From Clytia hemisphaerica (Eukaryota > Cnidaria > Hydrozoa > Leptothecata > Clytiidae), in NCBI GenBank assembly GCA_902728285.1, contig CACVBU010000638.1:186001-250000 (forward strand): DNA of 64,000 nt, in the 5' to 3' direction. Each line of letters starts with the position of its first letter. Within the stretch, counting starts at the first letter, position 1. The position numbers were made by a program, and so were the translations under genes. A model generated the notes under the pieces. It was not told where the DNA came from and made no database searches. It saw nothing but the letters and a program-made list of their open reading frames with translations. This document shows, piece after piece, positions 48,236 to 59,039 of this stretch.

Positions 48236-50017
48236 GGACCTACCTGATGATGAAAGTTAGTTAGCATTGATAGCAATGCGAAAAGAAAAATGAAAAAAAT
48301 CAGTCAGAAAATATAGCATTTAGCAAAAATACACAACACAATAAATTCATCATTGATTGTTGATGGGGGGGGGGGGGGGGGGAGGAGAGAAGGGTTGTAG
48401 GGAAAAAATAAATAGGAAGTTCTGGTCTCAAAAATCAGTTTTATTGACAATTGAATCATGCTTGATGGTGAGCATTGTTATCAATAATGTTTTTGTGTGA
48501 AAAATAGAACATAGAAATACCAGGAAAAAATCCAATGAAAATCTGCAAAAACGGCGATTTCCGGCAACCGGAAAATTTTTTTTCTCAAAAATCGAACTCG
48601 GCCATTTTTTGAGCATTGCGAATACGCATCTTTCTGCAAAAAATCAGAAAAAACTAAAAATGAAAATTCGAGAAAATGCCAAAAAACCAGTTTTTCCGGC
48701 ATATTTCCGGCATTTTCGGCCGGAAATGAATTTTTTCGAAAATCGGGCTCCGTCACAATTTTGGTATTGAAATTTTGCATCAGTGTGCAAAATTTCATGA
48801 AAAAATATAAAGTACAGATCAAGAAATTCAAGAAAAGAAATACCGTTTTTCCGGCGAAAATCGGCTGTTCCGGCTTTTTTTTTTTAGAAAGTTCCGGCTT
48901 CAAAAATCAATTTTTATTGAAAATTGAAACATGCTTGATGGTGGGCATTGCTATTAATAATGTTTTTGAATGAAAAAACAACCAATTATATGGAAAAGTC
49001 CAATGAAAATCTAGAAAAACGGCGATTTCCGGCATATTTCAGGCATTTTCCGCCGGAAAAAATTTTTTCTCAAAAATCGGACTCGGCCATGTTTTGAGCA
49101 TTGTTAATACGCATCTTTGAGCAAAAAATCAGAAAAAACTAATGATAAAATCTCGAGAAAATGCCAAAAACCAGTTTTTCCGGCATATTTCCGGCATTTT
49201 CGGCCGGAAATGAATTTTTTCGAAAATCGGGCTCCGTCACAATTTAGGTATTGACATTTTGCATCAGTGTGCAAAATTTCATGAAAAAATATAAAGTACA
49301 GCTCAAGAAATTCAAGAAATACCGTTTTTCCGGCGAAAATCGGCTGTTCCGGCGATTTTTAGAAAGTTCCGGCTTCAAAAATCAATTTTATTGAAAATTG
49401 AAACATGCTTGATGGTGGGCATTGCTATTAATAATCTTTTTGAATGAAAAATGAAAAAAAAAACAACCAATTATATGGAATAAGTCCAATGAAAATCCAG
49501 AAAAACGGCGATTTCCGGGGACATTTTCCGGCATTTTCGGCTGGAAAAAATTTTTTCTCAAAAATCGGTCTAGGCCATGTTTTGGGCATTGTTAATACGC
49601 ATCTTTGAGCAAAAAATCAGAAAAAACTAATGATGAAATCTCGAGAAAATGCCGAAAAACCAGTTTTTCCGGCATATTTCCGCCATTTTCGGCCGGAAAA
49701 ATTTTTTTTTTCGAAAATCGGGCTCCGTCACATTTTGGGCATTGCCATTTTGCATCATTGTGCAAAAAATTAGAAAAAACTAATGAGCCAATCCCGAGAA
49801 AAGCTGGCAACACGAAACACGAACGAACGGACGAACGACGAAACGACGACGAACGAACGAACGAACGAACGAACGAACGAACGAACGAACGAACGAACGA
49901 ACGAACGAACGAACGAACGAACGAACGAACGAACGAACGAACGAACGAACGAACGAACGAACGAACGAACGAACGAACGGACAAGGGTTAATTTAAAGGA
50001 CTACCTTAGGTAGGTCC
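48236..50017. repeat. Composite tandem-repeat element with GGACCTACC/GGTAGGTCC ends
   Basis: The left end GGACCTACCTGATGATGAAA and right end CTACCTTAGGTAGGTCC match the 38793 MITE. Inside, a unit of about 470-490 bp (AAAACGGCGATTTCCGG.., GCATCTTT, GGCATATTTCCGGCATTTTCGGCCGG) is repeated at about 48550, 49017 and 49504. Starts with a G-run of about 18 and ends with a (CGAA)n microsatellite. Apparent ORFs are shadows. Confidence 0.75.
49852..49980 (+). repeat. Tetranucleotide microsatellite (ACGA)n
   Basis: About 32 uninterrupted units of ACGA. The Arg/Thr/Asn/Glu repeat protein on the plus strand and the Arg/Ser/Phe/Val repeat on the minus strand are by-products. Confidence 0.95.
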
Positions 50018-50441
50018 AAAAAAATGCTGACGAATGGGGTAAAGGTTTATAAATAAAACCAATTGAACAAAAGGTGTTTTTTGTACTTGAGAATCGATTG
50101 AAGATTTTGGCAAAGTGTTTTTTCAGAACGCTGAAAAACTCTGATTTGGATCTTCCTTAAGGTAAAGGTTGCAGGATTTGGGTCAGCGAGGCAAAAATTG
50201 GTAAACAGCTGGTGAAATCATTATCTTAGAATATCGAAGTTCCACCTATATACACTGTTAAACACCCCTAAGACCCTAACACACAGCTTTGTTGGGCACT
50301 TTTCCATAGTTCATATTTTTGCATCAATTCTTGAAAATTAATATTCATATAAGATTTCAAATTTTTCTTTTATTGAATGATTTTTTGTGGCACTTTGTTG
50401 ACAATAATATAACTCTTGCATCAACAGTTGGGTGTGTTTAA

Positions 50442-51038
50442 AGGGGAACTCAACAAATTTTTCATTTTTATTTTTTTTCTGATTTTTGGTAATATTAAGT
50501 ATAAAAATGAGAAAGAAAGTATATAGGTTCGATCTCTCAAAAAATCACCCCCTTTCTTTTTAAAAAAGATCGACTTCTCTTTGGATTATGACGTCAAAGT
50601 ATTCAGAAAACAGAACAAATTCAGTTATGACTACAGTATGTTTTCAGAGTTCTGTTTTAAATAAGAAATAAACACATAGAATAGTATTCCTGGTAAATTG
50701 TGGGTGATTTAGCTGAATAACAATAAAAAATCCAACAAGAAACACAAAAATTTAGTCACAAACACTCTACTGAAGGGCCTGTCTTCACTGATTTTTAGCC
50801 TGAGAAGATAAGCATCTTCCTCTTTCTGAATGCAGCTACGTCATAAAACAGCTGAAAGTGCGTCTTTTTTATTTGATAAACAATTTCATTTTAGTAGAGG
50901 GGAGCCTCTTTTTAAAAGCTCATTAAACAAATTTTTAGAGTGAAAGGAGAGTTGCAACCTTGAAATTTTGAAATTTATCGTTGAAACAAACCATTTCAGG
51001 ATAGAAACAAAAAAATCCAAAATTTGTTGAGTTCCCCT
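50442..51038. repeat. Inverted-terminal element flanked by TTAA
   Basis: AGGGGAACTCAACAAATTTT on the left pairs with AAAATTTGTTGAGTTCCCCT on the right. TTAA lies on each side (50438-50441 and 51039-51042), the target used by piggyBac-type transposases. No ORF. Truncated relative at 38320. Confidence 0.7.
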
Positions 51039-51530
51039 TTAAGATAAAAACAGCAGTTATAGCCGAAAACCGTAATTTTTTTCAACAATGAAATGCTGAA
51101 TCAGGCTGGGCTTAAAAAATTTTTGGTTTGCCGTCACCCAACCCTAGATTTTGGAGATGGGTTGGTTGGTCAAAATTTTTTTTTATTTTGGCGATTTTTG
51201 AAAGTTTTGTCCATGGAAGGGTTAACAGTTGGTTTACATTTAGGTAATTTTGAATAAAAAACAGAAATACTAGCAGGGAATTTACGATTCTTATGCTTGA
51301 GACAAATGAAGGAAAAAAATCTTCTTTAAAATGGCAATAAAATTTTTTAGGTCGGTAGGTTTCGAGGTAGGGTCGGTTGGGTAACTGTAAACCAACAATT
51401 TCCAGCCTCAGCAGAAAGAATAGTAAAAAAGGCAAATAAATGAAAATTACTGTTCTTGGAAATTATTGCCGTTTTTGGAAAGAAAAGCTGAATTTATTGA
51501 ACATGTGGGATTTGACACCCTTGCAGTTAG

Positions 51531-51758
51531 TACGGTGAGATCGGGTAACTTGCATCAGTGGAGGTTAACATGCACAGCCCTCGAATGAATGACCTGTCTG
51601 GTCATTAAAATACAACTACGCAGCTCCACTCCAAGCTCTACTCTACTACCATTTTTGTTTTGATTTAACTTTGTATTTTAATGACCAGCCAGGTCTTTCA
51701 TTTGAGGGCTATGCATGTTAGCCTCCACTGATAATGCAAGTTACCCAATCTCACGGTA
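51531..51758. repeat. Long-arm hairpin MITE
   Basis: Arms of about 85 bp starting TACGGTGAGATCGGGTAACT (right arm TACCGTGAGATTGGGTAACT inverted), sharing TGACCAG..AGGTC and TCATTAAAATACAA. The loop is about 50 bp. Confidence 0.85.
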
Positions 51759-52465
51759 GGCCCACTGTACCTCACTTACTTTTGTTTTCAACTGTTTTTT
51801 ATTGGAAATGATGCAGACTAGCAAAATTGAGTCATGTGTAAACAAACTTACAACAGGGGTTTTGTTTTCTCTTTCTTGCTGTGTTTTGGCATCTATTTAA
51901 ATATTATTTTAGAACTTTCCATGTATATTGAGCACTGAAAAATTGAAATAATCATTTTTAAAAATCCGAAAAACCTTTTTCTCAATAATGCTAGGGGGGG
52001 CCAGTGGAAATTTTAAATTGGTTTGATCCAAATGAAACCAGGTTTTTCTAAAAGCCCTTTCCGTTAGAAAAACAATGAGGGGTCACCCAACTTCATAGCT
52101 CAAGCGGTTCTCAAGATATGCGTGTTCAAAGTTGCCTAAAATTTGCTTTTTTGGTACAATTTAGGAATAAGTCTACACCCTTTTATAAGCCAAACCCCAA
52201 TATAGAACGGCACCAAAAGAAGCTTTCTACATATTGAATTCAATACAAAAATTAATAGAACTTTCCATCCAATGAAGCTTTTGACCTCAAATTTTCAGGA
52301 GCTCCTCAACTATTTCACCTGTAGATTTTTTGTAATCAATACCTATCCAAAGCATATTTAAAGTGCATAAATTATGGAATAATGAGTTCAATTATTCAAA
52401 AAATTAATGCAAAAAATCAGGAAAATGGCTATAACTTCATTTAAGATGACTATTTTTTGTATAAA

Positions 52466-53110
52466 TTTTCAGAGATGCTTCACATACATAAAATGTTTCT
52501 CGCAGAAACATTTTCACACAAAAAATCACCATTAATTAACGCAAAACGACATTCTAGGAGATAATTTATGCGAAATATAAGAAAATGAAGTTAATTTCAG
52601 TTCTGCTGCCCGCTTTATACACCCATATTTTCAGAGATGCTTCACATACCTAAAAGGTTTCTCACAGAAACATTTTCACACAAAAAATCACCATTAATTA
52701 ACGCAAAACGACATTCTAGGAGATAATTTATGCAAAATATAAGAAAATGAAGTTAATTTCAGTTCTGCTGCCCGCTTTACACCCATATTTTCAGAGATGC
52801 TTCACATACCTAAAAGGTTTCTCACAGAAACATTTTCACACAAAAAATCACCATTAATTAACGCAAGACAACATTCTAGGAGATAATTTATGCGAGATAA
52901 AAGAAAATGAAGTTAATTTCAGTTCTGCTGCCCGCTTTACACCCATATTTTCAGAGATGCTTCACATACCTAAAAGGTTTCTCACAGAAACATTTTCACA
53001 CAAAAAATCACCATTAATTAACGCAAAACGACATTCTAGGAGATAATTTATGCGAGATAAAAGAAAATGAAGTTAATTTTAGTCCTGCTGCCCGCTTTAC
53101 ACTCATATTC
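52466..53110 (+). repeat. Four-copy tandem repeat, about 160-bp period
   Basis: Units begin near 52471, 52633, 52793 and 52953 (AGAGATGCTTCACATAC). Each has TTTTCACACAAAAAATCACC, CATTCTAGGAGATAATTTATG and TTCTGCTGCCCGCTTTA. The first unit is the most diverged. Confidence 0.9.
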
Positions 53111-54590
53111 TAGGACATTCTTGTTAAATTATGTGTAATTTAGGCAAAAACCAAAAAATTACTCAAACCTTTGCTATAGTGACTGCTTTTCTCTTAAAAT
53201 TCCAGAATAGCTCTACAAAAGCAAAATGAATGAAACAAACATCTTGTGTAAGAAAGCTCCCGTTAATTTGTATTTTCTATATTCTAATCACCTCTTTATT
53301 TAATTTTCAGGATCCTGGTCCAGCACAATAACAGGAATACCAAGTGTTCATGCAAAACTGATAAACAATTTTACAATTTTCAAACAGCTCTGATATCTTT
53401 GACTTTGCATAAGGACGACACATTTTGCTGACTCGGCATTTCATTGTTGAAAATATTGCTTTTTTCAGCAATAATTGCCGTTTTTAACTGATCAAAAACA
53501 AATCCCCTGCTTTTTTCTTAAAATTAAAATAATTGAAGATGGGAAAAATCCTACAAGTTAGGGGTCAGGGATTAAAACACAAATGAAAGAGGCATTCTGA
53601 AGGGTGACATTTTACAGTCGTCTATCATGCAAGGCACTAAAAGGCCACAGGCAGTTATCTCCATTGCATTGGATTGGTAGAATTTCAATCTTCTTCTTCT
53701 TTATTACAGATACAGTAACATGAACTTTTTTACAAGTTATTTTCGCGGAAAGAAAATTGATCAACAGTTTGCGAGGAGCGCCGCAAGAAAGCAATCTGTA
53801 AACTTCACACAGGGATTACTTGTCAATCAATGTGTTGTGTCAACTTGTCAGCAGCATTGTATTGTTTATTGCGAAGCGAATTTATGAGCGAAGCAGTTTT
53901 GCTATATTGTGCACGTACCTTTAACTTCTATCCCAAGAGAAAATTTGCTATAAAATTTTCTATATAAATCACATCTTCAAACTGATGATTTTATCAAAAT
54001 GACCTTGAATGGTTTGGCTTAAAGCCACGAAGACTTTCTCGGTTTGGTAGCTAGGACTGCGAAAAATGCCGTTTTAAAATGGTGTACCCTAGCAGTGAAC
54101 AGCAAAAAAATTACCGGAAGCCGAAACACGGACTTAGAATCTGAAGTTGATCAGATTGTCGCGCGGGCGGCACGCATCTAAGCAATCTAAGCAGTGGTTC
54201 TTCGGTTTTTAAATGTTTATTTTGCTGTTAGATGATGAAGATCCTTTCTGTCACCGTCTGTCAATCAATGAGAGGTTTTTGCAAGTCCCGCGGGCGGAAG
54301 GAGTGCTCTTTTAGTGAACGAAACTTACCTTGCAAAATCAAGTGGATATTCTATCTATGATAAAGAAGTACGGAGGTAATCAAATTTGTCGAATTTGTCA
54401 AGAATAAAATCAAAACTGCCCAAGAACCAACAAACCATCTTTGTACATTTTTGTTTTTGTTTTATTTTTATGTTTTGATGATTTCGACAGACGATTCGTG
54501 ATTTGAATAAAAATGTTCGATCATTCGACGAATATCGTTTGATTTTATTAAGGCACCATTTACACTAGAATAACTAGAACTAGAAGGAAA
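53111..54590. other. No gene recognised
   Basis: Contains a 60-codon minus ORF (53612-53794) and unassigned unique sequence. The 54000-54320 part has more CpG than its surroundings. No exon can be supported. Confidence 0.3.
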
Positions 54591-54835
54591 AAAAGAGCGA
54601 TGCGTTGGCGGCGGCGAGTGTTGTGCCGCCGTGGATTATGTGGTATGTTTGGCATTAAGGCTCTTACCACAAGTGTTATGCGTAAGCCAAATCGCGTATT
54701 ACGAACAACCTCTAAATTGCCGAGTACAGGAGAAAAAAAATCAAAATTCAAAATAGCGGCCAAGCCCACGATGATAACTATCAAAAAGCTTCGTTTCTCA
54801 TTCAGCTATTGCAGCTCAATAAATCAATGAAATAA
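54591..54835. other. CpG-richer patch with open frames on both strands, uncertain
   Basis: A 76-codon plus-strand ORF (54600-54830), starting MRWRRRVLCRR, is basic and is followed by AATAAA-like words at about 54818. The minus strand is also open (54560-54784). No homology recognised. It could be a first exon or CpG promoter patch, or chance. Confidence 0.2.
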
Positions 54836-55216
54836 TTTGAAATAAAAAGTAAACAAACCTTGAACCTTTCATGAATCCAAATAAATAAAAGTATTCATCT
54901 AAAGTGAAGATTACATTTCAAAATAAAACGATTTCCAAACCAACCTAAAGTCAGTGTCTGCCAACTAAAAACTTCTCTGCGGGGTCACTGACAAGGAGTT
55001 ACGACTTCAGACTTTAGATTTTAATTCTTGTATAGGCTGCAACTACACTGCCAAAGGATCTGTATTACAAAGACTTCCAATTGGGTCCACAAGTTAAGAA
55101 AATGAGATTATCTTATAGCACAGGAGTTCTGTTTTTTTAAACAAACTTCAAAACAAAATTGTTAATGAGCTTGTTACTTAAAATATCACTTACTTACATA
55201 ATTCATTTATGATATC

Positions 55217-55630
55217 CAGACAGTGTCAATCGAACGAATCAAACGAATCGAACGCCGAATCAATCAAACGCAATTGAACGCAATCGAATCATTGCAATTC
55301 GATTGTCGAACGCAATCGAATCGCAATTGAATATTACCCAGGATTTGCTGTTCGATTGCTTCGATTACGTTCGATTGTATTCGATTACGTTCGATTGATT
55401 CGGCGTTTGATTGATTCAATTGTATTAGATTTTATTCGCTTTGGTATGGTACTTCAAGCACTCGGCCGCCCACGCTAAAAAGCTCTATCTAACATAGTGA
55501 TCCAATTTAGTTTAATCGTAATCGAACTCATCGACCATAATCGTAATAGAACGAAATCGAAGATTAATCCAATGTAATTGACAATCAATCGAACCAGTCG
55601 AACATAGTCAACTATCAATCGAACCAATCT
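55217..55630. repeat. TTCGATTGCG-array element, copy 1 plus remnant
   Basis: Starts CAGACAGTGTCAATCGAACG. The words TCGAACGCAATCGAA and the inverse TTCGATTACGTTCGATT alternate around AATATTACCCAGGA. A decayed stretch of the same words continues at 55500-55630. Confidence 0.65.
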
Positions 55631-55639
55631 AACCTAGCA

Positions 55640-56650
55640 ACTCCAGAAGATTTTTCAAATTTTAATTTTTTTCTCAAAACCTATCCTATCTTGTAGAGCT
55701 TTGAAAAAGAAAGAAAATGAGGGGTCATAGGCCTCTAGAGGATAAGTGGTTGTAAAGATATTCAAATTTTAGTGTCAAAAATTTGACTAAAAATGTCAAA
55801 AAAAGGTTAGGAAAATAGCTTGGAAAAATTCGAAAAATGTGTCAAAAAAGAAAAAAAAGAAATTTTCCAGTCATGCTTCTTCAATTTTGCATATCACTTT
55901 TTCTAGTGTAGCTAGAGACCTGAAATTTGGAGGGAGAATTCTTTGATGGTGTTAGAATATTATTATATAAAAATATTTTGTAAATATTTAGTATATTTAT
56001 CAAAATAATGAAAGATATATCTTTTTTGAAAAAAGAAGACATTGCATTGTTTTTATTTTTGTTTTTGAAGAAAATTAGCTTGGAAAAGGTTGAAATGAGT
56101 CAAAAAAGGTGGTAGGACCCATTTTCAAGGGGCCTCTGGAAATGGAGGAACAAAAACTTATGAATAAAGAATAAGTTTTTCTGAAAGGAGAAACTCCAAA
56201 TGAAAAGAAAATCCATTTCGGCAGAAATAAAAACTTTTTTTTGGGACATTCCCATGCAAAAGAAGCAAAAAAGTGAAAAAAACTACATGAAAATGAAAGA
56301 ATTAGAATTAGCGAATTGTGATTTTTGAATTCCTCACCCTTTTTCTGATAAACATGCAAAGTTTCAGCCTTCAAACACATTTTCCTCCATTTCCAGACAC
56401 ATTTATTCATCGAAAGTTGCAAAATGTTTTTCTCCCGTCGGCAAACAATTTTCAAAATGTTGCAAAACGTTCGGCATTTTACCAATTTGCCGTCTAGCCC
56501 GTGTCCACAGTGTTATATACCGCTGGAAAGCTAAGATCACGGGCTTTCATTTAGTAAAAACCGGAACGCTTTAGCATACATAGAAAAGAAGTTTGAAGGG
56601 TTCAAAGTTCACGGAAAAATGAAACATTTGGTTTGACGTCAACGAAAGTT
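55640..56650. other. No gene recognised
   Basis: A/T-rich unique sequence. The 136-codon minus ORF at 56075-56485 is Phe/Lys-rich with no recognisable domain and is not called. Confidence 0.3.
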
Positions 56651-56674
56651 GCGTGACTTCTGGAGTCGCTATCT

Positions 56675-56845
56675 AACCTTACTCGAACGCAATCGAACAC
56701 AATCAAATATTACCCAGGAATCAGCCGTTCGATTGAGATTCGATTACGTTCGACAATCGAATCGCAATTATTCGATCACGTTCGATTACGTTCGATTGGT
56801 TCGATTGCGATTTTTGTTCGAAGTTGTTCGATTGACACCTTCTGG
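56675..56845. repeat. TTCGATTGCG-array element, copy 2
   Basis: CTCGAACGCAATCGAACACA at the left, ATATTACCCAGGAAT in the middle and TTCGATTGACACCTTCTGG at the right. Same design as 55217. Confidence 0.65.
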
Positions 56846-57355
56846 TGATATAACACCCCTTTCTTAAATAAATGGCCTGTTAAAGTCTTTTATGTTTGCC
56901 GCAAGAAGGAAGAAAAAATTAATTTGACCCCCGGTTTTTTCTCTCGTTTTCTAGCCATTTCCCGCGTGTTAGTGTAGACACAACTTTAATCCGGGGAAAT
57001 GAAGCGTTTTCATTGGTCTAAAATCACGGATGGTCACGCGACCAGAATTTTTATCCAGGGAAATGCTGTGGCCGCAATGTTTTGCTTTAGTGAGATTGAC
57101 CATTTTGTTGTTTAGATTTGAGCGGGCGAAATTTCTGTACAAACCAAAATATGGCTTCGTTGGAATACCGGTTGAAACACTTGTGTTACGACCCTGTCTC
57201 TATTGTCTATAGCGGCTTTATTAGAGGGATTTTTAGAGTGTCTCTTATTTTGCTAGCAACTTGCGAATTGAGGTGGAGTCTGGATCGCTTCGCAACCCTT
57301 ATACAATACGGCTAGTAATTTAAAAGAAGGGAAAGATAAAACATGTTGGACTAGG

Positions 57356-57548
57356 CCAGACGATCTCAATCGAACGGATTCGACGATCGAACCAGTCGAA
57401 TCAAATCGAACGCAATCGACCGATTGAAATTCGATTGTCGAACGCAATCGAATCTCAATCGAACGTCAAAATTTTGGGTTATATTCGATTGGTTCGATTG
57501 TTGTTCGACTGGTTCGATCGTCGATTCCGTTCGATTGAGATCGTCTGG
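57356..57548. repeat. TTCGATTGCG-array element, copy 3 (intact ends)
   Basis: CCAGACGATCTCAATCGAAC and GTTCGATTGAGATCGTCTGG are perfect inverted ends of 20 bp. Nearly all of the interior consists of TCGAAC/GTTCGA words. Confidence 0.8.
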
Positions 57549-57654
57549 CTTTATTCTTGCAGCTTCCCAACATCCAAGCTCTCAAACATCACAAGCCGAA
57601 TGAAATTACTTTCGATTTCCCGTAGAAATTATGCGATGAACCATCCGGGGGTCA

Positions 57655-57840
57655 ACGAATCGACGATCGAACGCAATCGAACATCAATCAAACGCAATCG
57701 AATATCAAGCGAATCTGAAAATTGCGGTAATATTCGATTGAGATTCGATTGCGTTCGACAATCGAATTTCAATCGGTCGATTGCGTTTGATTTGGTTCGA
57801 ATGGTTCGATCGTCGATTCCGTTCGATTGAGATCGTCTGG
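57655..57840. repeat. TTCGATTGCG-array element, copy 4
   Basis: The right end GTTCGATTGAGATCGTCTGG equals copy 3. The left end is replaced (GTCAACGAATCGACG). Confidence 0.7.
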
Positions 57841-57843
57841 ACT

Positions 57844-58194
57844 AGGACTCTGTCGACGCACCGGACTGTCCGGTGTATTTGTCCGGTGGCAAAAAGTATC
57901 CTTTCGCTACACCGGACGCAATAAGTCTGGTGCCAGTCCGGTGTTGCATACAGGGAATTCTGGACGCCTGACATTTATGAAACAAAAAATTTAGAAACAC
58001 CGGGCGCACCGGACTGGTCATGTCTGGTGTTTTGATTGTTCGGTAGGAAAAATATCCTTCTCCAACACCGGACTTCCGACTTCCTTAAGTCCGGTGTAGA
58101 AATTGTCCGGTGGTTAAAAAAATTCTCATTTCACACCGAACTTTCGCGTGTCCGGTGTTCACGTTCGTTAAGTCCGGTGCGTCGGCAGGGTCCT
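57844..58194. repeat. ACCGGAC/GTCCGGT-array element
   Basis: Inverted ends AGGACTCTGTCGACGCACCG and, inverted, AGGACCCTGCCGACGCACCG. The interior carries more than ten ACCGGAC or GTCCGGT words in both orientations, spaced 10-40 bp. Directly follows TTCGATTGCG copy 4. Confidence 0.8.
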
Positions 58195-58460
58195 GTTGGA
58201 CTAGCTGACTGAGCTGTTATCAGAAGATAAAAATAGAAAGAAAGGATGAACATAACTTGGAAAATATCCTTTAAAAAATAACTTTCTCACATCTCACTTT
58301 CGTATCTCAGATTTGTAGCACAAGCCGAGCAGGAAGTTACAGGCAGCAGTGCCAAACCGTGCCAAACAACGTTTTCAGGCCAAATGACGGGTCATAGCTC
58401 TGTCTACCATTTTGAGCTTCTAATGAATTTTATTACGGCTGCCGATTTTTGTAAACATGC

Positions 58461-58467
58461 TATAAAA
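58461..58467 (+). promoter_or_regulatory. Candidate TATA box
   Basis: TATAAAA about 95 bp before the ATG of the 58556 ORF. It would place transcription start near 58490. Confidence 0.4.
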
Positions 58468-58555
58468 TTGAAAGGTGCAGAAAGGTGACAGAAGCGACCT
58501 GGACCAGACAAAAGAAACATCACACGTGCAAAAAAAGGAGCTTTTTTAATTTAAA

Positions 58556-58870
58556 ATGTCCAAAACTAACAGTATGCCAATGCTGATTTGGAAAACAAAA
58601 CCACAAATGATCAAAGGGTCTTCGAGTTCAAACTTACTTGGATCTTCATGTCCTACTACCACAACAATATCAGCAGCAATTCCAATAAATTCTCCAACAA
58701 CCACTCAATCATCCTCGTCGCCATCTTCCTGTTCTGACTTTCAACATGTTGGTTCTGCACCAAATTTTCCACTGTCCCCAAGAAAATTTCAACGTTCAAA
58801 TAGTGTAGAGGGTAATGCCACCAGGCAAAGAAGAATCAGTTTTCTAATTGGTGGAGATGATGAAGATTGA
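58556..58870 (+). CDS. Small Ser/Pro/Thr-rich protein of unknown family (104 aa)
   Basis: An in-frame TAA lies two codons before the ATG and no acceptor sits between, so the start is well placed for a single-exon gene. A TATAAAA lies 95 bp upstream and an AATAAA 156 bp after the stop. The protein starts MSKTNSMPMLIWKTKP, has a Ser/Thr/Pro-rich middle (about residues 20-62), then SAPNFPLSPRKFQRSNSVEG and ends RQRRISFLIGGDDED. RRIS and FQRSNS look like basophilic kinase or 14-3-3-type sites. The composition suggests a disordered, cytosolic or nuclear regulatory protein. I recognise no family. It could also be the last exon of a longer gene or a chance ORF, although codon use and the compact promoter and polyA context argue for a real gene. 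Confidence 0.55.
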   Translation: MSKTNSMPMLIWKTKPQMIKGSSSSNLLGSSCPTTTTISAAIPINSPTTTQSSSSPSSCSDFQHVGSAPNFPLSPRKFQRSNSVEGNATRQRRISFLIGGDDED

Positions 58871-59025
58871 TGATGATGGGAAAAATTTTGGAAGTAAAGT
58901 TTCATCTTTTTTGCCATCATACCGACCAGACACTTTTACAATACCTACCGACTCGTTTAATTTCTACAAAAAATAGTTTTCCTCAACTTTTCCTTGACTA
59001 AGTGATTCCACAAGAACTTTATTGC

Positions 59026-59031
59026 AATAAA
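59026..59031 (+). terminator. Candidate polyA signal of the 58556 gene
   Basis: AATAAA followed by a T-rich stretch, 156 bp after the stop codon. Confidence 0.45.
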
Positions 59032-59039
59032 GCTTTCAT

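Noticed and set aside
49592-50013. Long ORFs on both strands with repeats such as FVRS and NERT
   Set aside because: They are translations of the (ACGA)n microsatellite and the composite repeat.
56075-56485. 136-codon minus-strand ORF
   Set aside because: Phe/Lys/Ser-rich translation typical of AT-rich non-coding DNA, no recognisable motif.
57844-58194. CRISPR-like or operator array suggested by regularly repeated GTCCGGT
   Set aside because: Words occur in both orientations with irregular spacing between inverted termini, which fits a MITE.
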